NCBI GenBank assembly: GCA_030437565.1 | Contig: CP129291.1 | Location: forward strand, 806,001 to 870,000 | Source: Terrilactibacillus sp. S3-3 | Lineage (GTDB): Bacteria > Bacillota > Bacilli > Bacillales > Sporolactobacillaceae | Direction: 5' to 3' | Length of the DNA stretch: 64,000 bases | In this document: piece by piece, positions 10,037-18,976 of the stretch | Position numbering within the stretch: position 1 is the first letter of the stretch | How the letters are laid out: the number at the start of each line of letters is the position of its first letter | Made by a program: the position numbers and the translations under genes | The notes under the pieces: model-generated | Database searches by the model: none | Seen by the model: the letters and a program-made list of their open reading frames with translations, nothing else | Told to the model about the DNA's origin: nothing

Positions 10037-10320
10037 ATAATAGTTTTTAGTGATGTCAAAATTAAAAAAGGACAAGTACATAAAACTTATTCGTTTTTTT
10101 TTTTATCTAATTCCTTAGAGTGGCTTGACGTTTAAGCGCTGTCTGGTTTGTCTGAGGTGAGGAAGAGAGGAAGCCCGTACAACAACTGGACTCTGAGCCT
10201 AAAAAGTTTACGATTTCGATAGCCGCAGGCCGTACGTTTGCTAGGTTTGATTTTGTGTTTTGTGCCTTCTGTTCTTGCATTGGTATAGGGTGCCCGAAAT
10301 TCCAGAGGAAGTCATTTGAC

Positions 10321-10734
10321 TTGGAAACAAAACAAATGGAAGTTATATATCAAAAAGTGGCCAACGTTTTAATCGATATAATTCCTGAGGACTGGAAAAA
10401 AATTTTACTATATGCTGAGGTCAGGAAAGGGTTTTCTCAAGTATATTATTATTACTATTCAATTAAGAATGACAAGCCGATATATAGTCTGGATATTACG
10501 GAACTTTTTAGTGTTAATGAAAATGAATTTGATGAATTGGAAACTGAATTGTATGATTGCTTCAAAAAACTGTGGAATGAATTTAAAGTGCAAGAACAAG
10601 AACAGTGGACATATCTGACTTTTATTTTAAATAATACAGGTCAGATGATGAAAATTAATTACGGATATGAAGATGTTTCTCAGCTCGGTCCAGTTGAAAA
10701 ACAAGAAAAATGGGAAGCAAAATATTTAAGTTAA
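10321..10734 (+). CDS. Orphan YezG-like (DUF600) immunity protein
   Basis: An AT-rich gene for a roughly 137-residue DUF600 protein with VYQKVANVLIDIIPEDW-like start and the QEQEQWTYLTF block, a diverged paralogue of 6689-7144. The start is uncertain: a TTG at 10321 with AGGAAG upstream, or the ATG at 10336. No toxin precedes it. It is followed by a hairpin homologous to those at 7487 and 8346. It looks like a stored immunity gene against a related nuclease tail. The region 10037-10320 before it holds no recognisable gene. Confidence 0.7.
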   Translation: METKQMEVIYQKVANVLIDIIPEDWKKILLYAEVRKGFSQVYYYYYSIKNDKPIYSLDITELFSVNENEFDELETELYDCFKKLWNEFKVQEQEQWTYLTFILNNTGQMMKINYGYEDVSQLGPVEKQEKWEAKYLS

Positions 10735-10768
10735 AATAAAGGACCATCTTTCAACTGAGCTTAAACGT

Positions 10769-10811
10769 CAAATCATCTCTACCCTTTGTGGTTAGGATGA
10801 TTTGGTTTTTT
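10769..10811 (+). terminator. Terminator of immunity-gene type 3
   Basis: CAAATCATC pairs perfectly with GATGATTTG, followed by GGTTTTTT. It is a diverged homologue of the hairpins at 7487 and 8346, with base changes that keep the pairing. Confidence 0.65.
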
Positions 10812-10826
10812 ATAGAGGGAGAAATT

Positions 10827-11095
10827 ATGATCTACGTTAGAAAATGAAGCTAAAGAAGTTATTACTAATGAGAAACTAAAGCATATAAATTGGTTTGACG
10901 AAGAGAATTTGAGGGAAAATCAAGGGGAATTAAGAAGGATAAAGAGTTTTGGTATGTTTATGCAACTGATGAAAGGGCAAGTGTGGTGACAGGCTCAATT
11001 GTTAAATTTGAAAGTAAGGAAGAAGCTTTAGATAACTTTATAAAAAGAGCTATGACGGAGAAAAAGCTATTTAAAGAATTATCCAAATTACAATA
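10827..11095 (+). pseudogene. Small immunity-like ORF, broken
   Basis: From an ATG after GAGGGAG, an interrupted reading gives NEKLKHINWFDEENLREN and, after frame changes near 10836 and 10920, WYVYATDERASVVTG, KFESKEEALDNFIKR and a C-terminus near 11095. Size, position and composition match an immunity protein; the Imm59 family came to mind but I cannot confirm it. The 270 bases that follow contain no gene I can support. Confidence 0.4.
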
Positions 11096-11365
11096 ATAAA
11101 TTATCCACTTATTGGAGTTGTTTGCTCCTACGGAATCTCAAAAAAAAAAATCGACGGCGACCAATCGGGCCCTTAAAGCGCGATTGCCCGCCCCTTTCTT
11201 TCCGCAGTCATTTTTAAGCAGGAGATTTGAATTTTCAGCAGTCGTTGCCTAAAATTATAGGTGTTAAACCAACCTGTATATGCCGGCCGGCATCATCTGA
11301 GCAGGATTCCAAATGACTTTTTTAAAGTTGGCGTTTATCTCGCGCCAATTCAGGAGGCTTTTAAA

Positions 11366-11880
11366 ATGGGCAAAAAAATTGCTGCTGTTCTGACCAATGA
11401 ATTTGAGGATTCCGAGTTTTTGAAACCAGCTGAAGCCTATAGAGCAGCCGGTCACGATGTTGTCGTCATTGAGACGGAAAAAGGAAAGACGATAACCGGA
11501 AAACATGGGACGAAAGTGACGGTTGACGCTTCTATTGATAATGTGAAACCAAGCGACTTTGACGGTCTGTTTATTCCGGGCGGTTTTTCACCGGATTTGC
11601 TCCGGGCAGACGACCGATTTGTGGCATTTGCCAAAGCTTTTATGATGAATGATGATAAACCGGTTTTTGCAATCTGCCATGGGCCGCAGCTGCTGATCAC
11701 GGCGGAAACACTGAATGGGAGAAACGCAACCGGCTATAAATCGATTGCTGTAGATTTGAAAAATGCCGGAGCAAAAAATATCATGATGAAGAAGTGGTCG
11801 TTTGCCACAATCTCGTGACGAGCCGGACACCGGACGATATTCCGGCATTTAATCGTGAAAGCCTAAAAGTATTGAAATAG
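11366..11880 (+). CDS. DJ-1/PfpI family protein (type 1 glutamine amidotransferase-like), frameshifted
   Basis: This is a cytosolic protein of about 171 residues of the DJ-1/PfpI superfamily, whose members act as deglycases, chaperones or stress proteins (for example YfkM of B. subtilis). It starts MGKKIAAVLTNEFED at the ATG at 11366 behind AGGAGG. The nucleophile elbow is AICHGPQLL with Cys, preceded by the glycine-rich FIPGGFSPD. Near 11776 the frame shifts and the true end reads VVVCHNLVTSRTPDDIPAFN. It stands alone between the toxin island and a convergent gene. Confidence 0.85.
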
Positions 11881-11984
11881 AATCGGGCATTTAAAAAAAA
11901 TGGAGAAAGCCAACGGTTTTTTTCATTAAGAAAGCTGCAAGTACACACAGCGGCCTGAGTTCGGAGGACCGTTTGTTTCACACA

Positions 11985-12024
11985 AAAAAGCGATTGCCGT
12001 TTAAAAAGACGACAATCGCTTTTT
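11985..12024. terminator. Bidirectional terminator
   Basis: AAAAAGCGATTG and CAATCGCTTTTT form a perfect 12-bp stem around a 16-base loop. It lies between the convergent pfpI-like and arginase-family genes and has T tracts on both strands. Confidence 0.8.
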
Positions 12025-12028
12025 AATA

Positions 12029-12827
12029 TTAATTCGCTGTTTTGACAGCGGCGGGCGGCATGCTTTTATTTAGCACTGCGCACGCCAAGGCAAGGTTGGC
12101 ACGTTCATTTTTTTCGATGATTTGCCGGATTTTACTGTCCAAATGATCATCATGCGGTCCGATCGGCCATTCTCCGCAGATGTCAACGCCGTCGATCTCT
12201 TTCTCTGCTAGAAGCACCGCGAGCAGCTGCTTGAGTTTTTTCCAGAGAAAGCCGCCCTTGATCCCAGTTTGTTTTTGCAAATACGGGATCAAGCACGTCT
12301 TTATCAATACTGATGTGGACCTTTGCCGTAGGAATCTGATCGCAGAGCCATCCGCCGGCCGGCAGACGATAATCGGGAATAATTTGGATGCGTCGCCGAA
12401 TTGGAGCGGGAAAAGCATCAGCTGATTTGCCGGGACCGATAATGATCACCTTACTGAGATTATTAATGTCCGTCAGCGCATGATGAACCCAGGATCCGCA
12501 GGAAAGCAGCGAGCCGATCCGGCCTTTATCTAAATCAGTATGATGGTCAAACAAAACCAATGTAAACGGCTTTTTCAATTCCTGTAAAAGGGCGAAAGTG
12601 ACGTAATGATAATTGCCGCTGCCGAGAAAGGTGATCCCTTTTTCAGATATGCTTTTTAATTTTCTTTTGATGGCTGTAAGTGCAGCTGGAGAGCAGTAAA
12701 GGCTTGTCCCGCGCAAGTTGCGCCACTCTACCCAATGATGGGGAAAAGCGTTTGTTAATTTATCTTGAAAATCATATGCTCCATCAAAATTTAAGAAAGT
12801 CACTTTTTTTTTGTGCAATAATCCCAT
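12029..12827 (-). CDS. Arginase/agmatinase family (ureohydrolase-fold) protein, frameshifted
   Basis: The protein has about 265 residues with the binuclear manganese motifs of the arginase superfamily: LFDHHTD (second motif) and SIDKDVLDP (third motif). The first motif, normally GGDHS, reads GSGNYHY, so only the His is kept. The likely activity is hydrolysis of a guanidino or formimino compound, but the substrate is open. The start ATG at 12827 has AAGGA 7 bases upstream. The frame changes near 12247. It is transcribed in the same direction as the dehydrogenase upstream, with a gap of 110 bases. Confidence 0.7.
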
Positions 12828-12939
12828 TTTTTATCCTTCTTTCCAAGGCCGTTCATTTGTGATTATTGCCGGACGGGCGGCCGGCGCTCACGCCGCAGGA
12901 GGTAGGATATAAATCAAGCCGATATGTCGGCACGATTGG

Positions 12940-13997
12940 TTAAAGGGATTTTAATTGCCGGCAGATTTCGCTTGCCACTTCCGTTGTCGTCGCGTTGCCG
13001 CCGATATCCGGCGTCTTGATCCCGCTTTCGGTGACGTTTTCAATAATATCAAGCAGTGTTTTCCCCAGTTCTTCTTCGCCGAAATGATCAAGCATCATTT
13101 TGGCCGTCCAAATTTGCCCGATCGGATTGGCGATGTTTCGGCCGTAAAACCGGCGCCGATCCATGCACAGGTTCAAACATCGACGGGTACTTGCCGTTCA
13201 GATTAATATTGGCCGATGGCGCGATCCCGATGCTGCCCATGATCGCGGCGCCTAAGTCAGTCAGAATATCTCCGAACAAATTGCTGGCGACAACGACATC
13301 CATTGTTTCCGGGCGCGTCACGAAGAAGGCGGACAATGCATCAATGTGGCATGATTTTGTTTTGATCTGCGGATACTCTTTGGCCACATCTTTAAAAACA
13401 TCGTCCCAAAACGGCATCGTGTGAACAATGCCGTTCGATTTCGTGGCACTTGTAACATAGCCGCTGCGTTTTTCCGCCAGTTTGAAGGCGTAATGCATCG
13501 CTCTCTCAATCCCGCGCCGCGAAAAAACAGCTTCCTGAATAGCTATCTCATCTTCGCCATGGTAGATACGGCCGCCAATTTCACTATATTCACCTTCACT
13601 GTTTTCACGAACGACAAGCAAATCGAATGACTTCGAATGGCGCGAAGCGCGATTCTATCCCCATAAAGCTCTTTGCCGGCCGCAAATTGATCACCTGTTC
13701 AAATTCTCGGCGAATTTTGATTAACAGTCCCCATAGTGAGACATGATCGGGAACGCGTGCCGGATCACCGACCGCACCAAGAAATATGGCATCGAAATCT
13801 TTGAGAATGTCCAGACCGTTATCCGGCATCATTTTTCCATGCTGCAAATAGTAATCGCAGTTCCATGGAAATTCCGACCATTCAAACGAAAGGCCGCCAT
13901 GCAATTGGCTGATCGTGTCAAGCACTTGAAGGGCCGCAGGGACCACTTCTTTGCCCACTCCGTCGCCGGGGATGACAGCAATATTAATTTTTTTCAT
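12940..13997 (-). CDS. Tartrate dehydrogenase / D-malate dehydrogenase (decarboxylating), frameshifted
   Basis: This is an NAD-dependent beta-decarboxylating dehydrogenase related to isopropylmalate dehydrogenase. The N-terminus MKKINIAVIPGDGVGKEVVP, the substrate-loop segment WNCDYYLQHGKMMP and FLGAVGDPARVPDHVSLWG are diagnostic of the YcsA/DmlA subgroup rather than LeuB. The catalytic region includes VVRENSEGEY, NLFGDILTDL and MFEPVHGSAP. The start at 13997 has AGGAGG upstream. Frames change near 13622 and 13150. It probably converts D-malate to pyruvate or oxidises tartrate. It stands without other tartrate genes. Confidence 0.85.
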
Positions 13998-14226
13998 CTT
14001 TTGGTAACCTCCTGCTAACAAGATTAGAGTGAATACAAAATGCTCAGGTTTTGACGCGGTTGCCCGTTTTTTTTTTTCACGCGGCCAGTGCGGCATGAAA
14101 AACTTTTTTTTTTCGGCGCGGAGGCCTATCGATGCCGGTGCCGGCATTTGACAGTGTGAGTCCGGTGTTTGGGTCATCATCTCGAACACTAGATAATTGT
14201 GCCGCTTCGGCAGAAAGTCGGGCAGT

Positions 14227-14624
14227 CAGCCGGTATCCCGACGCACAGGACGAGCTAGTGCCGGCGTTTCGACAGGAAGTCGAGCATTTAGCCGGTAATC
14301 CCGACGCACAGGACGAGCTAGTGCCGGCGTTTCGACAGGAAGTCGAGTAATTAGCCGGTAATCCCGACGCACAGGACGAGCTAGTGCCGGCGTTTCGACA
14401 GGAAGTCGAGCATTTAGCCGGTAATCCCGACGCACAGGACGAGCTAGTGCCGGCGTTTCGACAGGAAGTCGAGCATTTAGCCGGTAATCCCGACGCACAG
14501 GACGAGCTAGTGCCGGCGTTTCGACAGGAAGTCGAGTATTTAGCCGATAATCCCGACGCACAGGACGTGCTAGTACCGGCGTTTCGACAGGAAGTCGAGT
14601 ATTTAGCCGGTAATCCTATATTCA
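14227..14624 (+). repeat. 63-bp tandem repeat, about six copies
   Basis: A 63-bp unit starting GCCGGTAATCCCGACGCACA recurs at about 14290, 14353, 14416, 14479 and 14542, with partial units at the ends, nearly identical throughout. Each unit is itself two related halves of about 31-32 bp, both containing ACAGGA, GAGC and GCCGG. It contains the small palindrome CGACAGGAAGTCG. Because 63 is a multiple of three, open frames exist on both strands (for example PDAQDELVPAFRQEVE), but one unit has a TAA and there is no convincing start, so I treat it as noncoding. It lies upstream of the dehydrogenase gene. Confidence 0.9.
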
Positions 14625-14765
14625 GTTTATGACTATTTCGGAAAAACAGCAAAGTATTTTGAGAGTTTCGAGATTTTTAGACATAAGGATTTTTAAAACC
14701 TGTTGATAGGCACGGTCGCCATTACAGCAACTTTTTTTTATGATCATGTTAAAAAAGGCGGGGCA

Positions 14766-15224
14766 CTATTCCTTTTCAATCTTCCGGATCCACTTGTAAT
14801 AAAAAAACAAGAAAAGTAAAAGGAAGGGGTTAATGAGTGCTGAATAGGTTAGCTTCCACCACCCGTAGTGAAAATATCCCCAAGGTTCTGGCAGCAATGC
14901 AAGTGCTTCATAAATAATTATAAAAATCAGCCAGCCGGCAAAATAGAAGAGCTGCTTCATAAATGAAGCTCTAAAAGGATACCAATTGAGATAAATGATA
15001 TTTATCGGCGGAATTAACACTGTCAGAGCGGGGATGGAGGTCCAGTCAATACTCTTAGAAAAATACCAGTAGCCATGATATTTCACATCAATGAATAAAT
15101 CCACAATCAGCTGAAATGAAATTGTAAAGGTCCAAATGTGGACGATTTCGTTTTTTGACAGTTTTTTATCCATTAGAAAAGCAATAGTATTAAAAAGTAT
15201 AATCGCAGAAATGAGACCGATCAT
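14766..15224 (-). CDS. CBO0543 family membrane protein
   Basis: This intact 152-residue protein consists mainly of four to five hydrophobic helices with aromatic-rich loops (YHGYWYFSKSIDW, WYPFRASFMK), matching the uncharacterised CBO0543 family found in spore-forming Firmicutes. The start is the ATG at 15224. The C-terminus is basic (YYKWIRKIEKE) and cytosolic. A possible 45-residue ORF overlaps its start. The function is unknown; no partner gene suggests one. Confidence 0.65.
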   Translation of the reverse strand: MIGLISAIILFNTIAFLMDKKLSKNEIVHIWTFTISFQLIVDLFIDVKYHGYWYFSKSIDWTSIPALTVLIPPINIIYLNWYPFRASFMKQLFYFAGWLIFIIIYEALALLPEPWGYFHYGWWKLTYSALINPFLLLFLFFYYKWIRKIEKE

Positions 15225-15327
15225 GTCCTAGTTTCCCTTTTTTGAAATAGTTTCTCCTTTCTTCTCTTAAAGTATACTGAGCTCCTACTGCAGTAAGGGC
15301 AGCCGTTAACGATAGTGACTGTATCAT
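15190..15327 (-). CDS. Possible small ORF upstream of CBO0543 gene
   Basis: A 45-codon frame begins at an ATG with AGGAAAGGG upstream and overlaps the start of the CBO0543 gene in another frame. It has a short hydrophobic N-terminus (SLSLTAALTAVGAQ) and a basic tail. I do not recognise it. It could be a small membrane peptide translationally coupled to the next gene, or chance. Confidence 0.3.
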   Translation of the reverse strand: MIQSLSLTAALTAVGAQYTLREERRNYFKKGKLGHDRSHFCDYTF

Positions 15328-15445
15328 GGACCCTTTCCTGCTGAAAGTTCTCAGAAGCACCTGCCGTGCAAAAGTCAAAGCTTCGACTTGAATATGGAGA
15401 CGACTTATGATAGTTTATAAATGTAAAATTTAATAAAACTTGTTG

Positions 15446-15537
15446 CACTAGGGGAGCCGGAGCAGGCCGGCTGAGAAAAAGACCCGTTGTCTTTGACCCT
15501 TTTTACCTGATCTGGATGATGCCAGCGTAGGGAAGTT
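15446..15537 (+). ncRNA. TPP (thiamine pyrophosphate) riboswitch
   Basis: The conserved THI-box elements are all present in order: GGGGAGCC at the 5' side, GGCTGAGAAA, GACCC..TTTGACCC, ACCTGATCTGGATGATGCC and AGCGTAGGGAAG. Binding of thiamine pyrophosphate should favour the terminator at 15559-15594 and turn off the thi operon. Confidence 0.95.
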
Positions 15538-15558
15538 GCGTGATAAAAAAAGACATTC

Positions 15559-15594
15559 AAGCGCAAGCCGGCTCTAGCTAGGTTTGCGCTTTTT
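15559..15594 (+). terminator. Riboswitch expression-platform terminator
   Basis: AAGCGCAAGCC pairs with GGTTTGCGCTT, followed by TTTT, 21 bases after the TPP aptamer. This is the expected regulatory terminator. Confidence 0.85.
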
Positions 15595-15644
15595 GGCGTT
15601 CTTGCGGCCGACTCCTTTTGAACCTCCGCTGAGTCTAGTGTCTG

Positions 15645-15766
15645 TTTATCCCGCATTAGCGGGCAGTAAGACTTCCGCCTCAAGGCTCCAATGAATTCGA
15701 AGCAGCATAGGTGAAAAGACAACTGCCCGTAAAAGCCCGATTGGTTCAACTGGAAGTTTCACTTTA
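15645..15766 (+). repeat. Structured dispersed repeat, copy A (short form)
   Basis: Begins TTTATCCCGCATTAGCGGGC and ends TTTCACTTTA. It contains the GGGCAGT/ACTGCCC stem and the conserved loop CAATGAATTCGAAG, but lacks the second hairpin present in copies B, C and D. It lies between the riboswitch terminator and thiW, inside the transcribed leader. Confidence 0.85.
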
Positions 15767-15822
15767 CCCTGTATTCTCAAAGGTTCCGTTCCTAGTGCAC
15801 GAACTTGAAAGGGGACATAGGA

Positions 15823-16344
15823 ATGAAACCGCTTAATAAATTGACGATCGCTGCATTGTTCGCTGCCATTGGTACACTGGCGGGAAACGTGCTTTATATT
15901 CCGGTTGGCGTGACAAAGATTTTTCCCGTTCAACATATTATCAATGTGCTGTCGGCCGTGATCCTTGGTCCCGGATATGCGGTGGCCGAAGCTTTTCTCA
16001 TTTCGCTATTGCGCAATCTGTTTGGAACGGGATCGATCTTTGCATTCCCGGGCAGTATGATCGGCGCTTTTTTAGCAGGATTCCTTTATCAAAAATGGAA
16101 GAAGCCGATTGTGGCTGTGCTGGGAGAGGTGATCGGGACAGGCGTGATTGAGCGTTCGTTCGCGGCTTTTCCAATTTCTAAATTTTTGCTTGGCCAAGAT
16201 GTGGCCGCAACATTTTTTATTGTGCCTTTTCTGCTGGCCACAACGTGCGGCAGTTTAATCGCTTATGGTCTTTTAAAATTATTTGCTGCTAATCCAAGTA
16301 TGGCACGTTATTTGAGAGGTGATGGAAAATGGAAACAGCATTAA
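15823..16344 (+). CDS. thiW: Thiazole ECF transporter S component ThiW
   Basis: ThiW is the substrate-binding membrane subunit of an energy-coupling-factor importer for the thiazole precursor (hydroxyethylthiazole). The 173-residue product has five to six hydrophobic helices and the ThiW-type start KLTIAALFAAIGTLAGNVLYIPVG-like, with KIFPVQHI and FGTGSIFAFPGSMIGA. The ATG at 15823 follows AAAGGGG. Its end overlaps thiD by 16 bases, showing coupling. It is controlled by the upstream TPP riboswitch. The shared EcfAA'T module is not in this window. Confidence 0.9.
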   Translation: MKPLNKLTIAALFAAIGTLAGNVLYIPVGVTKIFPVQHIINVLSAVILGPGYAVAEAFLISLLRNLFGTGSIFAFPGSMIGAFLAGFLYQKWKKPIVAVLGEVIGTGVIERSFAAFPISKFLLGQDVAATFFIVPFLLATTCGSLIAYGLLKLFAANPSMARYLRGDGKWKQH

Positions 16345-17138
16345 CAATTGCCGGTTCGGATTCGAGCGGCGGGGCAGGCATTCAAGCGGATTTGAAAACA
16401 TTCTCCGCCCTTGGTGTATATGGGATGAGCGCCATCGTCAGTGTGACGGCGCAAAACACACAGGGAGTTATCGATGTCGAGGATCTTTCGCCTAAAATTA
16501 TCGGTGAGCAAATAGAAGCGGTATTTAATGATATTCCCGTGGGCGCCGTCAAAATCGGTATGGTGTCGAACAGCGGGGCAATCAAAATGATAGCCGATAA
16601 GCTGAGAAAATTTCAGCCGTCGTTTGTTGTTCTTGACCCCGTTATGGTTCAAAAAAGCGGTTTCGATTTGCTGAGGCCGGAAGCGCGTCTGGCACTCATC
16701 CAAGACCTTTTGCCTTTGGCAACCGTAACTACACCGAACTTATTTGAGGCGGAGCGACTGACAGGTTTTAAAGTGGAGAAGCTTGACGAAATGAAAGCAG
16801 CGGCCAAAGAAATTTTTTCGATGGGACCGAAAAGCGTGCTTGTCAAAGGCGGGCATTTGGCCGACGGGCCGATTGACATTTTTTATGACGGCAGGCAGTT
16901 TCATCGGTATGAGGGCAAAAAAGTTAAAACAAAAAACACACATGGAACCGGCTGTACGCTTTCATCGGCGATTGCCGCCTATCTGGCAAAAGGACTGCCT
17001 CTTGCGGATGCCATTCAGGAAGCAAAGAATTATATCCAAGGCGCCATCGAACACAGCCTGGCGCTTGGTCATGGTCACGGCCCGACACATCATTTTTATC
17101 GCTGGTTTCCGGAAATCTCAGAGACAAAAAATAACTAA
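16329..17138 (+). CDS. thiD: Hydroxymethylpyrimidine (phospho)kinase ThiD
   Basis: ThiD phosphorylates HMP and HMP-phosphate to HMP-PP for thiamine synthesis. The intact 269-residue ribokinase-fold protein shows AGSDSSGGAGIQADLKTF at the N-terminus, the LDPVMVQKSG and TPNLFEAERL segments, and the ATP/anion-hole motif THGTGCTLSSAIAAYLAKG with the catalytic Cys-type GTGCT loop. Its start lies within the thiW 3' end. It is one of the few long genes here with no frameshift. Confidence 0.95.
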   Translation: METALTIAGSDSSGGAGIQADLKTFSALGVYGMSAIVSVTAQNTQGVIDVEDLSPKIIGEQIEAVFNDIPVGAVKIGMVSNSGAIKMIADKLRKFQPSFVVLDPVMVQKSGFDLLRPEARLALIQDLLPLATVTTPNLFEAERLTGFKVEKLDEMKAAAKEIFSMGPKSVLVKGGHLADGPIDIFYDGRQFHRYEGKKVKTKNTHGTGCTLSSAIAAYLAKGLPLADAIQEAKNYIQGAIEHSLALGHGHGPTHHFYRWFPEISETKNN

Positions 17139-17164
17139 TTCTTTTGGGAGGACGATTAAAAAAA

Positions 17165-17982
17165 ATGGCAACAACAAAGCTTTACGCTGACTTCAAAAAA
17201 GTACAGGCCGTCCATCCGTTGATCCACCACATTACAAATACGGTCACGATCAATGATTGTGCCAATGCAACGCTGGCAATCGGCGGACGTCCGGTGATGG
17301 CGGACAGTCCGGAAGAAGCGGCCGACATGACGGCGCTTGCTTCATCGCTGGTAATCAATATCGGCACTTTGAACGATCAAACGATCGCGGCAATGAAAGC
17401 AGCCGGAGAGTCGGCGAACAAGCATCATGTTCCCGTTATTTTTGATCCTGTTGGTGTCGGCGCTACGCCTTACAGGAAGAAAACGGCGGATGACCTGCTT
17501 CGGGCGTTTCATGCCGATATCATTTGCGGCAATATGTCTGAAATAAAAGTGCTGGCGGGGCTGAAGGCGAATGCACGCGGGGTTGACTCGGGCGACAGCA
17601 TGGACGATGCGCCGAAACTGGCGGCTGAACTGGCAAAGCAGCTGAAATGTGTGTAGCGGTGACGGGTCCTGTTGATGTCGTTTCGGATGGTAAGCAAACT
17701 GTGAAAATCCATAATGGTCACCCGAAGCTGGCCGATGTAACCGGAACCGGCTGCATGACGAATTCGCTTATTGCATCATTTGCCGCTGCAACCGACTCGC
17801 CGTTCGAAGCGGCGATCGGCGGGATCGCCGCGATGGGGCTTTCCGGTGAGAAGGCAAACCGTTTGTTAGGTGAAAAAGACGGCATCGGTTCATTCAAAGT
17901 GCGCCTTTTCGACGCCTTTTCAACATTGGACGAACACGATTTTGCCGAAGGGGCGATAGAAGATGTCGAAACCGTCCATTGA
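17165..17982 (+). CDS. thiM: Hydroxyethylthiazole kinase ThiM, frameshifted
   Basis: ThiM phosphorylates the thiazole alcohol imported through ThiW. The protein starts MATTKLYADFKKVQ at the ATG at 17165 after GGGAGG and has the expected HHITNTVTINDCAN, DPVGVGATPYR and VTGTGCMTNSL motifs. The frame changes near 17648 within a GTGTGT stretch. The reconstructed length of about 272 residues is normal. It overlaps thiE by 20 bases. Confidence 0.92.
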
Positions 17983-18612
17983 TTACAGCCTTTATCTGGT
18001 GACCGAACCTTATCGTATTGATGAACATGATCACTATTTTCATAAAATCGATGATGCACTCCGCGGCGGTGTCACGCTCATACAGTTTCGCGAAAAAGAG
18101 GCTTCATCGAAACAACTGTTTGAGATTGCCGGCCAATTGAGAGAGATGGCGAGTTGTATCATCAAGTACCGTTCATTATCAATGATCGGGTGGATATTGC
18201 CCTGGCAATGAATGCTGACGGGGTTCATGTTGGCCAGGATGATCTCTCTGCCGGAGTGGTGCGCGGTTTAATCGGTGAGGAAAAGATCCTTGGCGTTTCG
18301 GCAGCAACGGTTGAAGAAGCGATTCGGGCGGCGGAAAAAAAAGACGGTGCTGATTATCTTGGCGTTGGGGCAGTGTTCCATACAGATTCAAAAAAAGATG
18401 CCTCTTACACTTCGCTTGAGACGTTGAAAGCGATTCGCGAGGCGGTATCGATCCCAATTGTCGCGATTGGCGGCATTTCAGAAAAAAACATTGAAAAACT
18501 TTATCCGGCAAAAGTTGATGGTGTCGCCGTTATTTCAGCGATCCTGTCGCAAAAAAATGTTCAGGAAGCGGCGGAACGGCTGCTGGAGAAGACGGCTTTT
18601 TTTAACCGGTAA
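17963..18612 (+). CDS. thiE: Thiamine-phosphate synthase ThiE, frameshifted
   Basis: ThiE joins HMP-PP and thiazole phosphate into thiamine monophosphate. Diagnostic segments are YLVTEPYRIDEHD, VTLIQFREKEASSKQ, VPFIINDRVDIALAM, DGVHVGQDDL and AIGGISEKNI. The frame changes near 18150. It is the last gene of the riboswitch-controlled operon, which covers salvage of both thiamine halves; de novo thiC/thiG genes are absent here. Confidence 0.92.
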
Positions 18613-18976
18613 ACTGCGGCTTGTAAAGGAACATTTATCTGTAAAATATTTTTCAGGGGATTAATCAGGAGGGGCCGATAGCGGATGGCTCGCGAACCTA
18701 TCTTTGGGTTCGTGAGCCCTATTCAGAATTGTGAACTGGTGCGCGAACGCATCGTTTCAACTTGTGAACCTATCATTTTGGCTGCGGGCAACCTATGATT
18801 AACCGAGCAGGCGAAAAGCGGCAGCCGCCAATCAGGCATACTTTGACAATCTCTCAAACTTTGTCCTGTATGGGGACCCGAGTAAAACTTGACGCATACC
18901 TCTAGACTGTTACAGTGGCAGGCATGGTTATTTTATAATATGATAGTTTTAACACTGTATTTTGGGAGGGGTTCCA
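18613..18976. other. Intergenic region with hairpin and degenerate direct repeats
   Basis: No gene is seen. A strong hairpin occupies 18687-18719 (GGCTCGCGAACC against GGGTTCGTGAGCC). Variants of GTGAACCTATC recur at about 18692, 18770 and 18789, suggesting a decayed short tandem repeat. Confidence 0.5.
18910..18939 (+). promoter_or_regulatory. Probable SigA promoter of gamma-carbonic anhydrase gene
   Basis: TTACAG, an 18-base spacer and TATAAT, 38 bases before the start codon. Confidence 0.45.

Noticed and set aside
14227-14624. CRISPR array
   Set aside because: Units are contiguous and nearly identical, with no unique spacers and no cas genes.
14077-14652. Cys/Ser-rich repeat protein on the minus strand or PDAQDELVPAFRQE repeat protein on the plus strand
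   Set aside because: The 63-bp period keeps frames open by chance; one unit contains a TAA and no credible start exists.
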